The position numbers and the translations under genes are program-made. Shown here one piece after another: positions 33,542 through 44,292 of a stretch of DNA of 64,000 nt (within the stretch, counting starts at the first letter, position 1; each line of letters starts with the position of its first letter). The notes beneath the pieces are model-generated. The model saw only the letters and a list, made by a program, of their open reading frames with translations. It did no database searches and was not told the DNA's origin. Source of the stretch: Labyrinthula sp. Ha (Eukaryota; Sar; Bigyra; Labyrinthulida; Labyrinthulaceae); the NCBI GenBank assembly GCA_015227615.1, contig JAALGZ010000011.1:310001-374000 (forward strand). Direction: 5' to 3'.

Positions 33542-35209
33542 ATGAAATATCCTAAAGGTACCCCACCACGGTCAAATTACTTCAAAGACCATACGAACGG
33601 AACTTTTTACTCGGAGGCGGATGCCAGGATAGTTTATATCACCGATGTTGAAGGAAATTGGAAGTATTTCGAGAAATGCATTAACAAGAGTAAAGGTCTT
33701 TACTGGAAAGAAGACCAGTTAGCACTAAGAGATGGTTATTTTTTTGTATATGGAGGTGATGCGTTTGACAAAGGTCCGAATGACATTAGAGTAGGTACTA
33801 CTTTAGTAAAGTTGAAAATGCAATATCCGAACAGGGTTACTTTGATCATTGGAAACAGAGATGCAAATAAATTACGAATATTAAGTGAAGCAACACAACT
33901 TGAAAAAAAACCAAGCATGGTTCCAATTATAGGAGCTGTTAACTGCACAGTCTCTTATCAAACTTTTCTTGATAGACTTATTGAAAAAGAACAACCAACA
34001 CTTTCAGAGAAAGAGAAAAGACTGGCAATTCTTAAAGCACATAGTAAAGTTAATAAGTTGAAATGGATGCTTGCACATACTTTGGGTTCTCCAGGTGCTT
34101 TTGAATTTAGAAGGGAAGAACTTCAGACTATAACTAAAGGTCCAGTAACCGATGAAGAAGTTTGGAAGAGTTATATCGATTCAGTGGATCCAAAACTACT
34201 TTCAATTGATCCTCTTCAAGTTCGTCGGAACCAACTTGTATCGTTTTCTGGTCCTTTTGTGTTGCAGTATCTTCTGTTGGGGCAAATTGGAGTCCAAATT
34301 AATGACGCACTTTTTGTTCACGGTGGTTTTAACAGAGATACATTTAAATTCGTTCCTACCTCAAAAACTTTTCGATATTTTGATAGGTTCACTGGTGATA
34401 TTGCCTATAGTAAGTTCGAAGAAGTTCCTATAAAAAAAGTTCATGATGATTTAAGTGTGTTTGATTGGTTAGATTATATGGAGCAGTTTAGGAGAGAAAG
34501 CCTGCAAACATATATAGAAAATCCATATTGGCATCTGGATGAAGCTCAGCAGGTTTGGTTACGTGGAGGAGATGCTCTTGCAGCTTATCAATCTACGCCA
34601 GCAACATTTGGTCGCAGTGCAGTGGTTACATCTTTCCTTGATGGTAAAGGAAAACTAACTGATGCAGTGACTGATAACAGTCTATTTAATTATCTTTATA
34701 AACAGGATCATGGTGTTCATTTAGTTGTTGTTGGTCATAAACCCGTTGGTGTTGCTCCTATGTTATTTTCTTCTCATCTTCATGACTTTAAGAATCAAGC
34801 TCGATTAAGGTTTTGTATGGGCGATACAAGTTATTCAGGGATTAATAATGATAAGAATAATCCACGAGGAGAGTCTTTTTGCAGTATCGAGTTTTCTTTT
34901 TATAATTTTACGTTTGAAGATGTTTCTTTAAGAGGTTTAGTCGAATTGAAACTAAGTAAAGACTTAGAGAGAGTCACAAAAAAAATAAATACTTTTGAGA
35001 TCAACATTGAAAATAGAAGTGCTTCTGAATTAGGTACAGGTTTTAGGCCAACGTTAGGTGGAAGGATACGAGGTAGAGATGGAATGCCTTACTTTGTAGT
35101 CGCAGAAATCTCCAGTGAGGAATCACTTCTTCAAAAACTTGTTGCTATCAACCATAGTGGATTCGATAAGCGTATAGAGTTTCACGATATGCTTCGAAGC
35201 TCTCTTTAG
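33542..35209 (+). CDS. Calcineurin-like metallophosphoesterase
   Basis: A 555-residue protein with the five metallophosphoesterase blocks in order. These are ITDVEGNW (D35, taking the place of GDxHG), VYGGDAFDKGPND (D73, matching GDxxDRG), LIIGNRDANK (N105, matching GNHE/D), LFVHGG (metal His) and VVVGHKP (the GH motif). Between the third and fourth blocks is an insertion of about 150 residues rich in helices, and another precedes the last block. The fold predicts a two-metal phosphatase or phosphodiesterase. The substrate is unknown, and similar long eukaryotic members are uncharacterised to my knowledge. No signal peptide or membrane segment is seen. The stop codon is TAG. It converges on the aldo/keto reductase with 52 bp between stops. 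Confidence 0.87.
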   Translation: MKYPKGTPPRSNYFKDHTNGTFYSEADARIVYITDVEGNWKYFEKCINKSKGLYWKEDQLALRDGYFFVYGGDAFDKGPNDIRVGTTLVKLKMQYPNRVTLIIGNRDANKLRILSEATQLEKKPSMVPIIGAVNCTVSYQTFLDRLIEKEQPTLSEKEKRLAILKAHSKVNKLKWMLAHTLGSPGAFEFRREELQTITKGPVTDEEVWKSYIDSVDPKLLSIDPLQVRRNQLVSFSGPFVLQYLLLGQIGVQINDALFVHGGFNRDTFKFVPTSKTFRYFDRFTGDIAYSKFEEVPIKKVHDDLSVFDWLDYMEQFRRESLQTYIENPYWHLDEAQQVWLRGGDALAAYQSTPATFGRSAVVTSFLDGKGKLTDAVTDNSLFNYLYKQDHGVHLVVVGHKPVGVAPMLFSSHLHDFKNQARLRFCMGDTSYSGINNDKNNPRGESFCSIEFSFYNFTFEDVSLRGLVELKLSKDLERVTKKINTFEINIENRSASELGTGFRPTLGGRIRGRDGMPYFVVAEISSEESLLQKLVAINHSGFDKRIEFHDMLRSSL

Positions 35210-35261
35210 TATTATGTTTTTATATATGCGTGAGTGCGTTAAACATATAAATATCTTCTTG

Positions 35262-36140
35262 TTATAAGTATTTTGAATTTTCACGAATATGTTCCAAGTT
35301 CGCAGAACGGATTAACAGTCCAACATCATTTTCCTTTGCCCAAGAAAACAAATCTTCTTTGCTCCAGTTTTTTTTAACAACTTCTGGTTCATTTATTAGC
35401 CTACTAAAAACACTATAGGCTTGATATATCACTCCATTTTCCTTACATAACTTCCGCACAGCTGCATCTAAATCTCTTCCTGATCCAGGATAATTTTGAA
35501 CAACATGAGGCTTATATTTAAACAATTTTCCTTTTCCTACGTTGCTTAAAATATATTTCAAATCTTGATATTCAAAATTAGAAACTCCAATCGATGTTAC
35601 CCTTCCTTGCTCATAGTACTCTTCTAGTTGTTGGTACGCTTCTATCCAAAGATTAGGTTTTTGTATAAATTTTTGTTGTTGTTCTTCATTGCAAATGTGT
35701 GGATAACATTGTTTGAAATGTAACAAAACAAGATCAATATATTCATATGGGTAATAAGAAAATAGATCAAACTCCTTTTGCATTGTTCCCTTGATGCTAG
35801 GCTGGTGAAAGTTCCGTGGGTGAATTTTGGTGGTTATGAACAGGTTTGTGCGGTTAAATTTATGCAGAGGCATTCGATCAAGAATATTTCTTAATGAGAA
35901 TGACAACATGGGGTTGTTATACCACTCTTGAGCCTCTGCCCCGTCAAAATGTTTAAAACCAGATTCGAAAGCTTCTCTTATAATATCGTAATACTTGTCG
36001 CGTGGCAAAGCTGCAGTTCCAAAGCCCAGCGCAGGAATAGTTATGTTGTGATACATCTTCAAATCACCAAATGATTCACATTGTTCTTCGTTGGTCATGG
36101 AGAGTACGAGTAAGGAGAAAAACAGGAAATATCTTTTCAT
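35262..36140 (-). CDS. Aldo/keto reductase with signal peptide
   Basis: A 292-residue NAD(P)H-dependent carbonyl reductase family member. The catalytic tetrad is present: D66 and Y74 in FDGAEAQEWYNN, K105 in FITTKIHPRN and H141 in LVLLHF. VTSIGVSNF follows, and the substrate/cofactor region includes VVQNYPGSGRD and the phosphate-binding remnant LLIRSANLEHIRENSKYL. The N-terminus (MKRYFLFFSLLVLSMT) looks like a signal peptide, unusual for this mostly cytosolic family, so secretory targeting is inferred. The protein ends right after the NADPH-binding helix, about 25-30 residues shorter than typical members, so the C-terminal loop may be missing or encoded elsewhere. No GT-AG intron near the stop rescues it. 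Confidence 0.88.
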   Translation of the reverse strand: MKRYFLFFSLLVLSMTNEEQCESFGDLKMYHNITIPALGFGTAALPRDKYYDIIREAFESGFKHFDGAEAQEWYNNPMLSFSLRNILDRMPLHKFNRTNLFITTKIHPRNFHQPSIKGTMQKEFDLFSYYPYEYIDLVLLHFKQCYPHICNEEQQQKFIQKPNLWIEAYQQLEEYYEQGRVTSIGVSNFEYQDLKYILSNVGKGKLFKYKPHVVQNYPGSGRDLDAAVRKLCKENGVIYQAYSVFSRLINEPEVVKKNWSKEDLFSWAKENDVGLLIRSANLEHIRENSKYL

Positions 36141-39100
36141 CTTTCTTATTTTGGGGAAATCTGAAAAAGCAAAGACTGTGTGAAGAGTTCAAAGGCCATA
36201 TGGCCCTATAAGATTTCTCTAAAGATTATGATATAGTTAGACAACAAATAATAGCTCAAAAAGAGCTCTCGTGAACCTTGAGATAAGAAATAACTTCATC
36301 CAATAAAACAAAACTTCAAAAAAAACCATGGAATGAACTTACAACCAATACAGGAAACACTCATGTGAATCCTTAAGCGGCTTCAAAGCCCACCTTCCGA
36401 AAGTCAATCTCGAAATATAATATGGAGTTTATGAAGAAGATCAGGAAAGGAAGCTAGAAAAGTAATATCAGGAAAAACGGCTGTAATCTACGTATGTTCC
36501 AGTCGATTCCCATTGTAAACTCTTTAGAAAACTTCATATGGATTAACAAGACGTAGGAGACACCATTTGCGATCCTTGAATCTTCTTTTAAGTTGGTTGT
36601 GAATTTGAGACAATGGGGTTGCTAGTTTTTTGGAAGTCCTTGCTAGTATGGTATTACTTAAAAAGGTTCTTGGCCTTCCGTAAGGTTAATGCTGATCAAG
36701 AAATTTACACGAAGCAGGAACAAACTGCAAGAAAGCAAAGTGCACATGAATACTGTCCTCACGCCTACCAAATAGTTTCGTAATGGGTTCTTATCTAGAA
36801 TACTTTGTTATATGCTCTGGTATTCATATTTATAATATAGTATTGTCATATCGTGGAATACTTAAGTACAGTCAAGTTAACCATTAACACACAAACATAA
36901 GAAGCTACATATTTGAAAGGTCCTTAAGGAGAACAACAATACCAAGTGAAAAGATAGGATCTAACTCAGACCATGTCATTAGTCAAATGAAATAAAATTA
37001 AAGAAGATTATAATTACGGGTATCAGTAGTGGGTAACAACTTGTACTCGCAACAGTTAAGAAAATGGTCGCAATTGGCAATGCCACGGATATTCCCCCAT
37101 GCGTAAGTAAGTGATGGGAGAATTCAAAACCGTCAAGATGTTATTATTTTTTTAACAGAAAATTTAAGGTGACTCTGTTTTTAACGAGGAATATTGCAAC
37201 TAAGTAACCTTGAGCTCCCCATATTTTAGCCTAGTGCTTGATTGGTAATTACATGATATCTGGACAACAAAGAATTTCTTTAGTTCAATTCAAACAGAAA
37301 ATTCAACAATATCTTCATTATACAACCATCTTCCCGTTTAAAGGACAGTTTAGGAAAGGTATCTTTAGTATTCCAAAATACAGTATCGTTTTACGTTCCT
37401 TTACTCAACAACCAATTTCTATGTATATTCTGCATCACCTAAAAAGAAACTAATATTAACTAGATCAACTTTTTACTGGAAACTTAGGAGGAAAAAAGGA
37501 ACCGTAATTATATTCAATTTCTATTAAAATTTTTTCCAAGTAACAAGCACTTTAAGGTATTTACCATTTACACCAATTAGAATCTATTCCCACCGGGTAC
37601 TAAGATATATAGCTGCCTAATTTCTTAGCAAGTGGAAATCAATAATAACACAGTAGATGCGGCCAGTTTCTCATGGTTTTACATCTGAACATAAATCTGT
37701 AGTCTGGGAACAGATCCAAAATGGTTTCTGAAGGTTTTATCTCCAAGTAGTGGTTCTTTGTATATTTTCTGAAACAATATAATGCTTTATGAATAAGTGT
37801 TGAATACTCTATTAGTTGTTGTTTTCTTGTGTTACACACCATCAATAATACATTTCTGCTATATCCCCACAAAAAATATCAATTCATAAAGCGATACTAT
37901 TGAAATTGATTAACATTTTTAGGTTCTTGGGTAACACTTTAGCGGTAGTATGCATTGAAAGCAACAAACTCAAGGTTAATGATACTTACAACCAAGTCAT
38001 GAGCAAATTCCCCAGGGATAAATTGCGGGAGTCAAATGGTAAAAGAAGTATAAGCCAAGTATCTTATGCGGATATACCTCAGTGTTATACAGCTTGGAGT
38101 CGTCATTTAAAAAGTTAATGTTACAGTATTTTCCTGGGATACAAAGCACTAAGCTCAGGATAACACTAAAACAATGGGAAGTCAATCAAGCGGGTTTTTC
38201 TAAATAAAAATTCTACAATACATAAGTAAACTGAAACTTGGGATTAGAAGGTTATGTTGAGTGATTGAAATTTTTTGTAATATTTTGGCGACAGATTTAA
38301 TAACAGGTTAAGTCAATATCAGTTAGGATTCTTATTCTCTATAATGATGTTACTTCAGATTCCGTAGTATAAATAAAAGAAACAATATTGAATCAAAGCT
38401 ATCTTTGCGCGACCTAAGGACAAAAGTTGTTTCTTAAGCACAAAGTAATCCAGGATAGCTAGCAATATAAAAAAAGAAAATCCACTTTCAGAATAACCAC
38501 ATTTAAAACAATAATTACGAGTTTCAGGCTTCAACAATTGATATTTACTAGATGGCTAACATGGTCTATTGCTCAGCTGGGCCCATTATTAATTAGCTAA
38601 ACGTTTTTTTTTACTATTGCGATGAGAATTTTGTTAGAGTTGTATTAATTTCCGTCTATTTTAGTTTAAGTTTGGTACTTTCAGTTTTCTTGAGAATATA
38701 CTTTTAAGCGACCAGCTTTTCAGAGTTTTACCTCATTGTTGCTCCGCCAAAATCAAAACATCCCTTGTTTTACTTGGGAGTATCATTTTTAAGTTTTTGT
38801 GTTGAAGTGTGTTTTGATTATTTAAACAAATAACTTTTGTTTTGGTAAATCTTTTAACAAAAATTTTCTGCGAGTGAGTGGAACAAACTATTCATGGTGT
38901 AGTTCTTGAATTATATTTACTTTTTGACGATCGCTAGCCTTCCTGTTCTATTTTTTTAATAACACTTTATTTTCTGTCACTATATTGCTTGATTGCCAAA
39001 ACTTGTTCTAATATGTCTTGCGCAGAAAGTTTATGGTAAACGCCAAGATCATAAAAAAAACCTTCAACGAGATGTCTATCCTGGCTATTTTTATACTATT

Positions 39101-41036
39101 ACCAGATGATGTGTTTGATTTGTTCGTTTGATCTAACATCTCCCCATCGGGTTACAGTTTTTGTTAAGCTCAATTTAGCAACTAAAATCTATGAAAAAAA
39201 TGACAGACTGCTTCTCAAAATCTTTTCTATTAAAATTATAGGATGTAGTCTTACGTATTCTGTTACCCCTGTAGCTATTCTCCCTAAATATGGTCCCTGT
39301 AACCAATGTTACAACTAGGTCCGCTACGTGTGGCTCAGGCCAGCATTCAATCAACAAAGACAAAATGAATGTTAACATTCGCTGATGAGAGCTTATTGTT
39401 TAAAGGGAATTAGTTATTAAAATTTCTAGCGATATGATAAAATTTTACTAGAACTGTTAGACATGCTTCTAGATTTTCTTCTGTTTCTATCGAAACTTTC
39501 CTTTTCATTATAATTCATTCCATGCAGTACTAAATATGAGACTTCGCGATTCACGAAACACTCCGTTTCCTCTGCAAATAAACACAAAGTGATTTCTATA
39601 AAACTAAAGTATTTATGTTAATTCCAAAATTGTCTTTCATCAAATTAAGAATACTGATACAACTAAATTAGAATCTTTTAGGACACAGGATTTATGAAGG
39701 TTAACATTCTAAAGGCTACTGTAAATTGATTGACCAAGTTTTTTATTGGTTAAAGTAATTGCCCAAGAAATATTATTTAAGAAAACAACAAAGAAATAAA
39801 CCCAATTCATCACAAATGTAGAAAATATATCGAAATGAAGAAGAAACCAAAGAAGAATATGAAGAATATATATTTTAAGAGAACGGGAATGCTAATGGAG
39901 AGTTGTTTATTTATATCGAACTTTGTTAACTAGTTTGAGAAAATAGTTTAACCGGTTTCCAAAGAATTATTATGTCAAAAGGGGGAGTGTAACATATCGC
40001 GACGAAGTGAAACTCTAACCCAACATAATATGATCGACTGAGAGCTGAAGAAACTGAGGTTAAAGTTTTCTCAACACTTTTGATATTTCTGAGTTGCTCT
40101 CAGAGAAAAATAACTGCTATTTGTAGAGATTATTGCAGATAAAGTTGATATGAAGATGGATTCTTCTTTAACTACGAACTTAGCAGGTTTGAACTGCAAA
40201 AATGAAAAATTTTACAATTTACCAAAATAAATTAAATCAAACCAAAATCTAAAGAAAAAGACCAAACTGTTATTTCCACGTATTTTACTGGATAACCACA
40301 GGTGAAAAACAGATTCAAGGAGCAGAGGTTCAGTTGGTGTGAAAAAAGGAGGGCTTCATTGAAGGTCCATTTAAGGAGAAGAAAATCACTGAGTGCAGGG
40401 GAAGCTGGGCTAGTGCTAGGTTTTGATGCAAACCTGACTGTGTTTCCTAGCTAATTTAAGGTGAAAAATGCATTACTTTCTCATGGATTTTATCGTTAGG
40501 TTTATTTTTATTTATTTATAGGGTGGGCATTGGAATCAAGGTTAGGTTTTGAATGTTGCTGTTGAAGGAGAAAGATATATCGTGGGTATGCTAATTAGGC
40601 ATGAGCATGGGGACCAGGATGTTCAATTGTTTTGGGCCGCTTCAAGACGTGTTTCAGAACTTATTTTAAAACAGTCTTATTCGTCTAACTGTTTCACCTT
40701 ATGATGCAAACCTTGTGTTGTTTTTATTCTTAGGCTAAAGCAATCCCATGAGCATAGGTACATGAAATTTGTTTTTGAAAGGGTTTGATTCTGATTGTGT
40801 TCAAGACCTTCTTTCTGAGGATTTTTACATTTAAAGAAGATATGTTTTGGACTGGGGTGTTGCTTTATGTATGAGGAACATATGACTTCAGCTGTTGGGT
40901 TTGTATATAAATATGAAACGGATAAATCTCAAAAGCATGGGCCGTGAAGTGAGTACTTTCACAAAACCAAGCGGCTGGAGTAGACGGGGAGAGTTTGACC
41001 AAGAAATGGCTGTGCGAGTTGTTTTCAAAAAACTGC
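36141..41036. other. 4.9 kb gene desert
   Basis: No intact gene seen. A 56-codon ATG frame at 36613-36783 is listed separately. The rest is AT-rich with only short open stretches. From about 40.3 kb the sequence becomes slightly richer in G, approaching the decayed gene at 41.0-43.2 kb. Confidence 0.5.
36613..36783 (+). other. Short 56-codon ORF, possible small protein or relic
   Basis: ATG to TAA with a hydrophobic aromatic N-terminus (MGLLVFWKSLLVWYYLKRFL) followed by a polar tail containing QEIYTKQEQTARKQSAHEY. The composition is protein-like, but the length is within chance and no family is recognised. Confidence 0.2.
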
Positions 41037-43239
41037 TTAACTAGTGAAGTTCAGTCTACTTTGACTACAAGCCACGCTATTTTTTCTTCGCATTTTCCTC
41101 TTTGATGAAGGTAATATGGTCGATCCAGAGTGCTGTGAGGGGGACATATCTACGTAAGAAACACCTTCATCCGCATTTTTCTTAAATATATCTATAATTC
41201 TTATGTCTGTTGGGTACATCTTTTTCCAATTTTCATCCGTACTATGTTGATCTTCTGCACATAGTTCTTTGCAGGCATTTTGTAGCATCGAAAATCCTAT
41301 ATCTGACTTCCTCGGTACCTTTAGATCTTTGAACCATGTTATTTTGACATTTAAATTTAATACTTCATCTTTAAAGGTTTTGACACATCCCAATACATTA
41401 AATTCTTTTTGAAAAAGAGGATGATTCTTACATTTCCACCTTGGTAAAAGATGATTTTCACCAGCATAGTTCTTCTACACGCTCACACAAGCTCTTCCAA
41501 AATAGCAGCATGAGCTTTGGAGGGTGGCTTAAGCGGAACAAGCATACTTAGTATGAATAATACTATCAATATTTTTCATTTCAAGATGAAAATCAGTTGA
41601 CACATGTTTGCTTTTTCTGTGAGAACTTGCTTTTTATCTCCCGATTGAGACTAATGGAGCATCCAGTGACTGGTTTTGTCCTTTTGGTTATGATGTCATC
41701 CGCTTCATTTGCTATATCATCACCTTTGGAAATGATCTTCTTTAATTTCTTTACCGTGGAGTTTGTACATTAAAAAACTTCCTCTCATGGTACGTAATGA
41801 GCTGATCAATTGTTCTTCCTTTTTATTTTGATGTTTTTTTACCTTTTCCCTTGCTCTTGGAATAAAACCCTTCGACACATTTGTGAAAATATGTTCGAAC
41901 CTGATATTTTCTTAACATATGTCTACCACGTGCTTTTTTATGTTCCTTAATATTTTATAGACAACATTGCTGATAATTCTCAAAAGATCAAGAATCATTT
42001 CACCAAGGTCTTATTCAACATCAGTCTCAGATGCAAAGTCTTCTCTCACATCCTCATTCAACCGATCTATCAAATCTTTTAACTGAAAGTCGGTTAAACC
42101 GTTCGCACCTGAACCAAAAGTAGTAGGTTATTTAACGCAACGAACATGTGCTGCCCAAGTTCGCTGGCTGGTTTTCTCAGTACCAATGATCCAACAAACA
42201 TTATTATTTCAGCTGAATCTAGTCCAAGATCCTTAAACCATCTCAAGACTTCTAGATTATTTTCAGTTGCATTAACGAACAATCTAAGTTGACCGTCTTC
42301 AGAAGGTAAGCAACACCCACAGAGATCATAGTGACAAAGATGTAGTGAGACAGTCCATGCGTGGTTTTGATCTGTATCGATTCCAAATACAAATAAATTA
42401 ACCTAGTTTGTAGTGACTCCTGAAATGTTAATCCTTTCAACCTGGGTCTTCCCTCTATATCGTTTTGATATTAAGGCTTAACATTTTTATCTTTACCTTC
42501 GACGGTTTTGCCTACTTTAATTAATCTTTGAAAATTTGTATCTTCTGAGTTTCTACCTTCATCTCTAGTTCTCTTTAAGCAACGTTTAAGTAAATTTTTG
42601 TAGAAGAAAAATTCTGAAAATTAACAATTTACGGCAACTTCTATGGTTGTTAAGGGTTTGTGCGCAATCCCTAGGTACCGATTCATCTTCATTTCTTTTG
42701 GTTTTATTCCAGAACGAAACCTTCTTTCATTTCATTGACTCTTACTTCATGAGCTGTGTGATCTAAGCACTTAACCTGAAAGATGTATTTTTTAATTTTG
42801 AGATCAGGCTTAAGATTTAATCCAAAAGTACAACAACTTAAGAAAATGCTAGTTACACTACACCCACATAGAATTCTTTGGCTAAATCCGAAGAATCGAT
42901 GTCCTTTTCTCCCTTTGAAAGACTGTGGGACTAATTTTTTTTTCAACGTAAGTGACTGCAAAACTACTTTGTATACTACTTCGAGCATTACTTCTAGTCT
43001 GAATCCTTTATGCAAGGTCCAATCATCTGACTCAGGGGTTTATCCTTCGTGTTGGAGTTCCACTACTTCACTTTCAGGCTCGTTTAACGCTTCTTTTTTG
43101 CTTGGCACTTGTATTTTATTCTTTTCCAAAAATTTAGCCTTCGCAGCCAAAAAAGGAAAAGAGTCGCTTACTGAAAGCGGCCTTTCAAAGACTGGCCTCT
43201 GAAAATCCGTTCCCTTCTTTTCGAGTCGAGGCTGTTACT
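41037..43239 (-). pseudogene. Large decayed gene on the minus strand, unknown family
   Basis: Reading 43239 to 41037, several long protein-like frames follow one another with isolated stops and frameshifts. The first contains RPLSVSDSFPFLAAKAK and SKKEALNEPESEVVELQ, with one TAA. Near 42.4-42.1 kb are FGIDTDQNHAWTVSLHLCHY, LEVLRWFKDLGLDSAEI and VLRKPASELGQHMFVALNN. Then KDLIDRLNEDVREDFASE leads to a TAA. The last frame (41393-41037) contains KITWFKDLKVPRKSDIGFS and SSKRKMRRKNSVACSQS. A 26-nt GT...CAG segment at 42083-42108 restores the frame between two of these and looks like a fossil intron. The WFKDL motif recurs. No domain is recognised. A multi-intron gene is an alternative. Confidence 0.5.
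42083..42108 (-). other. 26-nt GT-AG segment, fossil intron candidate
   Basis: On the minus strand it starts GTGCGAAC and ends GACTTTCAG, with TTAAC inside as a possible branch site. Removal joins ALNNLLLLVQ to LKDLIDRLNED in frame; retention gives a stop within five codons. Confidence 0.4.
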
Positions 43240-43521
43240 TAACAATTTGCAGTAATAACTTCAACAAGTACTGCAAAATGAGAAATAACCACAGAGATAA
43301 CTATTCATTTAGAACTGAAACATGGGTTAGGAGGTGGTGTTGGCAGTAGCAGTGTGGTCATACAAACCTTTACAAAAAGCAATTATTTTTGTATTCGATG
43401 TTTCAAAATATGAAATTTTGTATTTCATTGCCCAAAATTAATTCCTGTTAATCTAGTTCATATGCCAAAATAAGAAAAGGGAAAAGAAAAAAAACGCAGT
43501 TTTAATTAAAGGAATAGAAGG

Positions 43522-44192
43522 ATGAGTTGGAATCCAATACAAAAATACAGGGAAAACCAAGCACAGAAAAAGCTTATGCGTATAACAGTTGAACTAAAAA
43601 TGACTAAGAAACAATTTCAAAGACAAGCGGGTAAAATGGAGAAGCAAGCAGACGCCTCGAAAGCTAAATTAAAAAAGGCACTTGAAGGCAGCCCCCCTGA
43701 CGTTGAACTTGCTAAAATTCATGCTGAAAGTTGTGTTCATCAGAAAAAGCAAGCAGCAAATTTTGCAAAACTAGGTATATTTTTTTCATACCTTAATGTT
43801 TAGCTTCAAGAGTTGAGATAGTACAAGACAGGGTTAGACAAGCACAAGCTATGCAAAGCTTAACTAAAGAGATGACAAAGGTAACGAAAGGCTTAGATGT
43901 TGCTCTAAGTGCAATGGACCCAGAACAATTAGCTGCTGTTTTGGATAAGTTTGAAGGAGTTAATGAGAGTATTGATATTCTTGATGAGCATACCAGGAAT
44001 ACAATTGGTAACACAGTAGCTGGAACAACACCAGAGCAGGATGTGCGTACTCTAATGGAAGAAGTAGGTGCTGATTTAGGTGATGAAGTTCTGGACTTAT
44101 TAGAACAAGATAAACCTTTACCAACAAACATACAGGTGGCGGAAACAGAACAAGTTCCAGAGAAACAAGCTGCCATGGAAAACGCAGCTTAG
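43522..44192 (+). CDS. CHMP1/Vps46-like ESCRT-III subunit (paralog B, one intron)
   Basis: Two exons, 43522-43774 and 43804-44192, giving 213 residues. The splice is supported by alignment to paralog A: exon 1 ends QAANFAKL and exon 2 continues ASRVEIVQDRVRQAQ, matching LLAARIEAVRDKVKM. Conserved blocks are KMTKKQFQRQAGKMEKQA, VELAKIHAESCVHQKK, EMTKVTKGLDVALSAMDPEQ, LDKFEGVNESIDILDEHT and NTVAGTTPEQDVRTLMEEVG. The C-terminus (LPTNIQVAETEQVPEKQ and a short Ala/Asn tail) again lacks a recognisable MIM1 helix. The second paralog in one window suggests an old duplication, since identity is only about 40 percent by eye. The stop codon is 100 bp upstream of the next gene on the same strand. Confidence 0.9.
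43775..43803 (+). other. 29-nt spliceosomal intron in CHMP1 paralog B
   Basis: Begins GTATATTTT and ends AATGTTTAG. It splits an Ala codon between G and CT (phase 1). The paralog alignment on both sides is continuous without it. Retention introduces a stop after SYLNV. Confidence 0.88.
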
Positions 44193-44292
44193 TTTCTTTA
44201 ATCTATTACAAGCGTTTAATATTTGTTTAAATTTACTTTTCCGTTTGTTAGTTTTATATTGTGAACACATTAATTCGCACAGAAACAAAAGA

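Noticed and set aside
42783-43202. A 139-codon plus-strand open frame.
   Set aside because: It lies opposite the more protein-like minus-strand relic, and its composition is that of a reverse-strand shadow.
43793-44176. A 127-codon minus-strand frame opposite CHMP1 paralog B.
   Set aside because: Antisense shadow of exon 2, which is conserved with paralog A.
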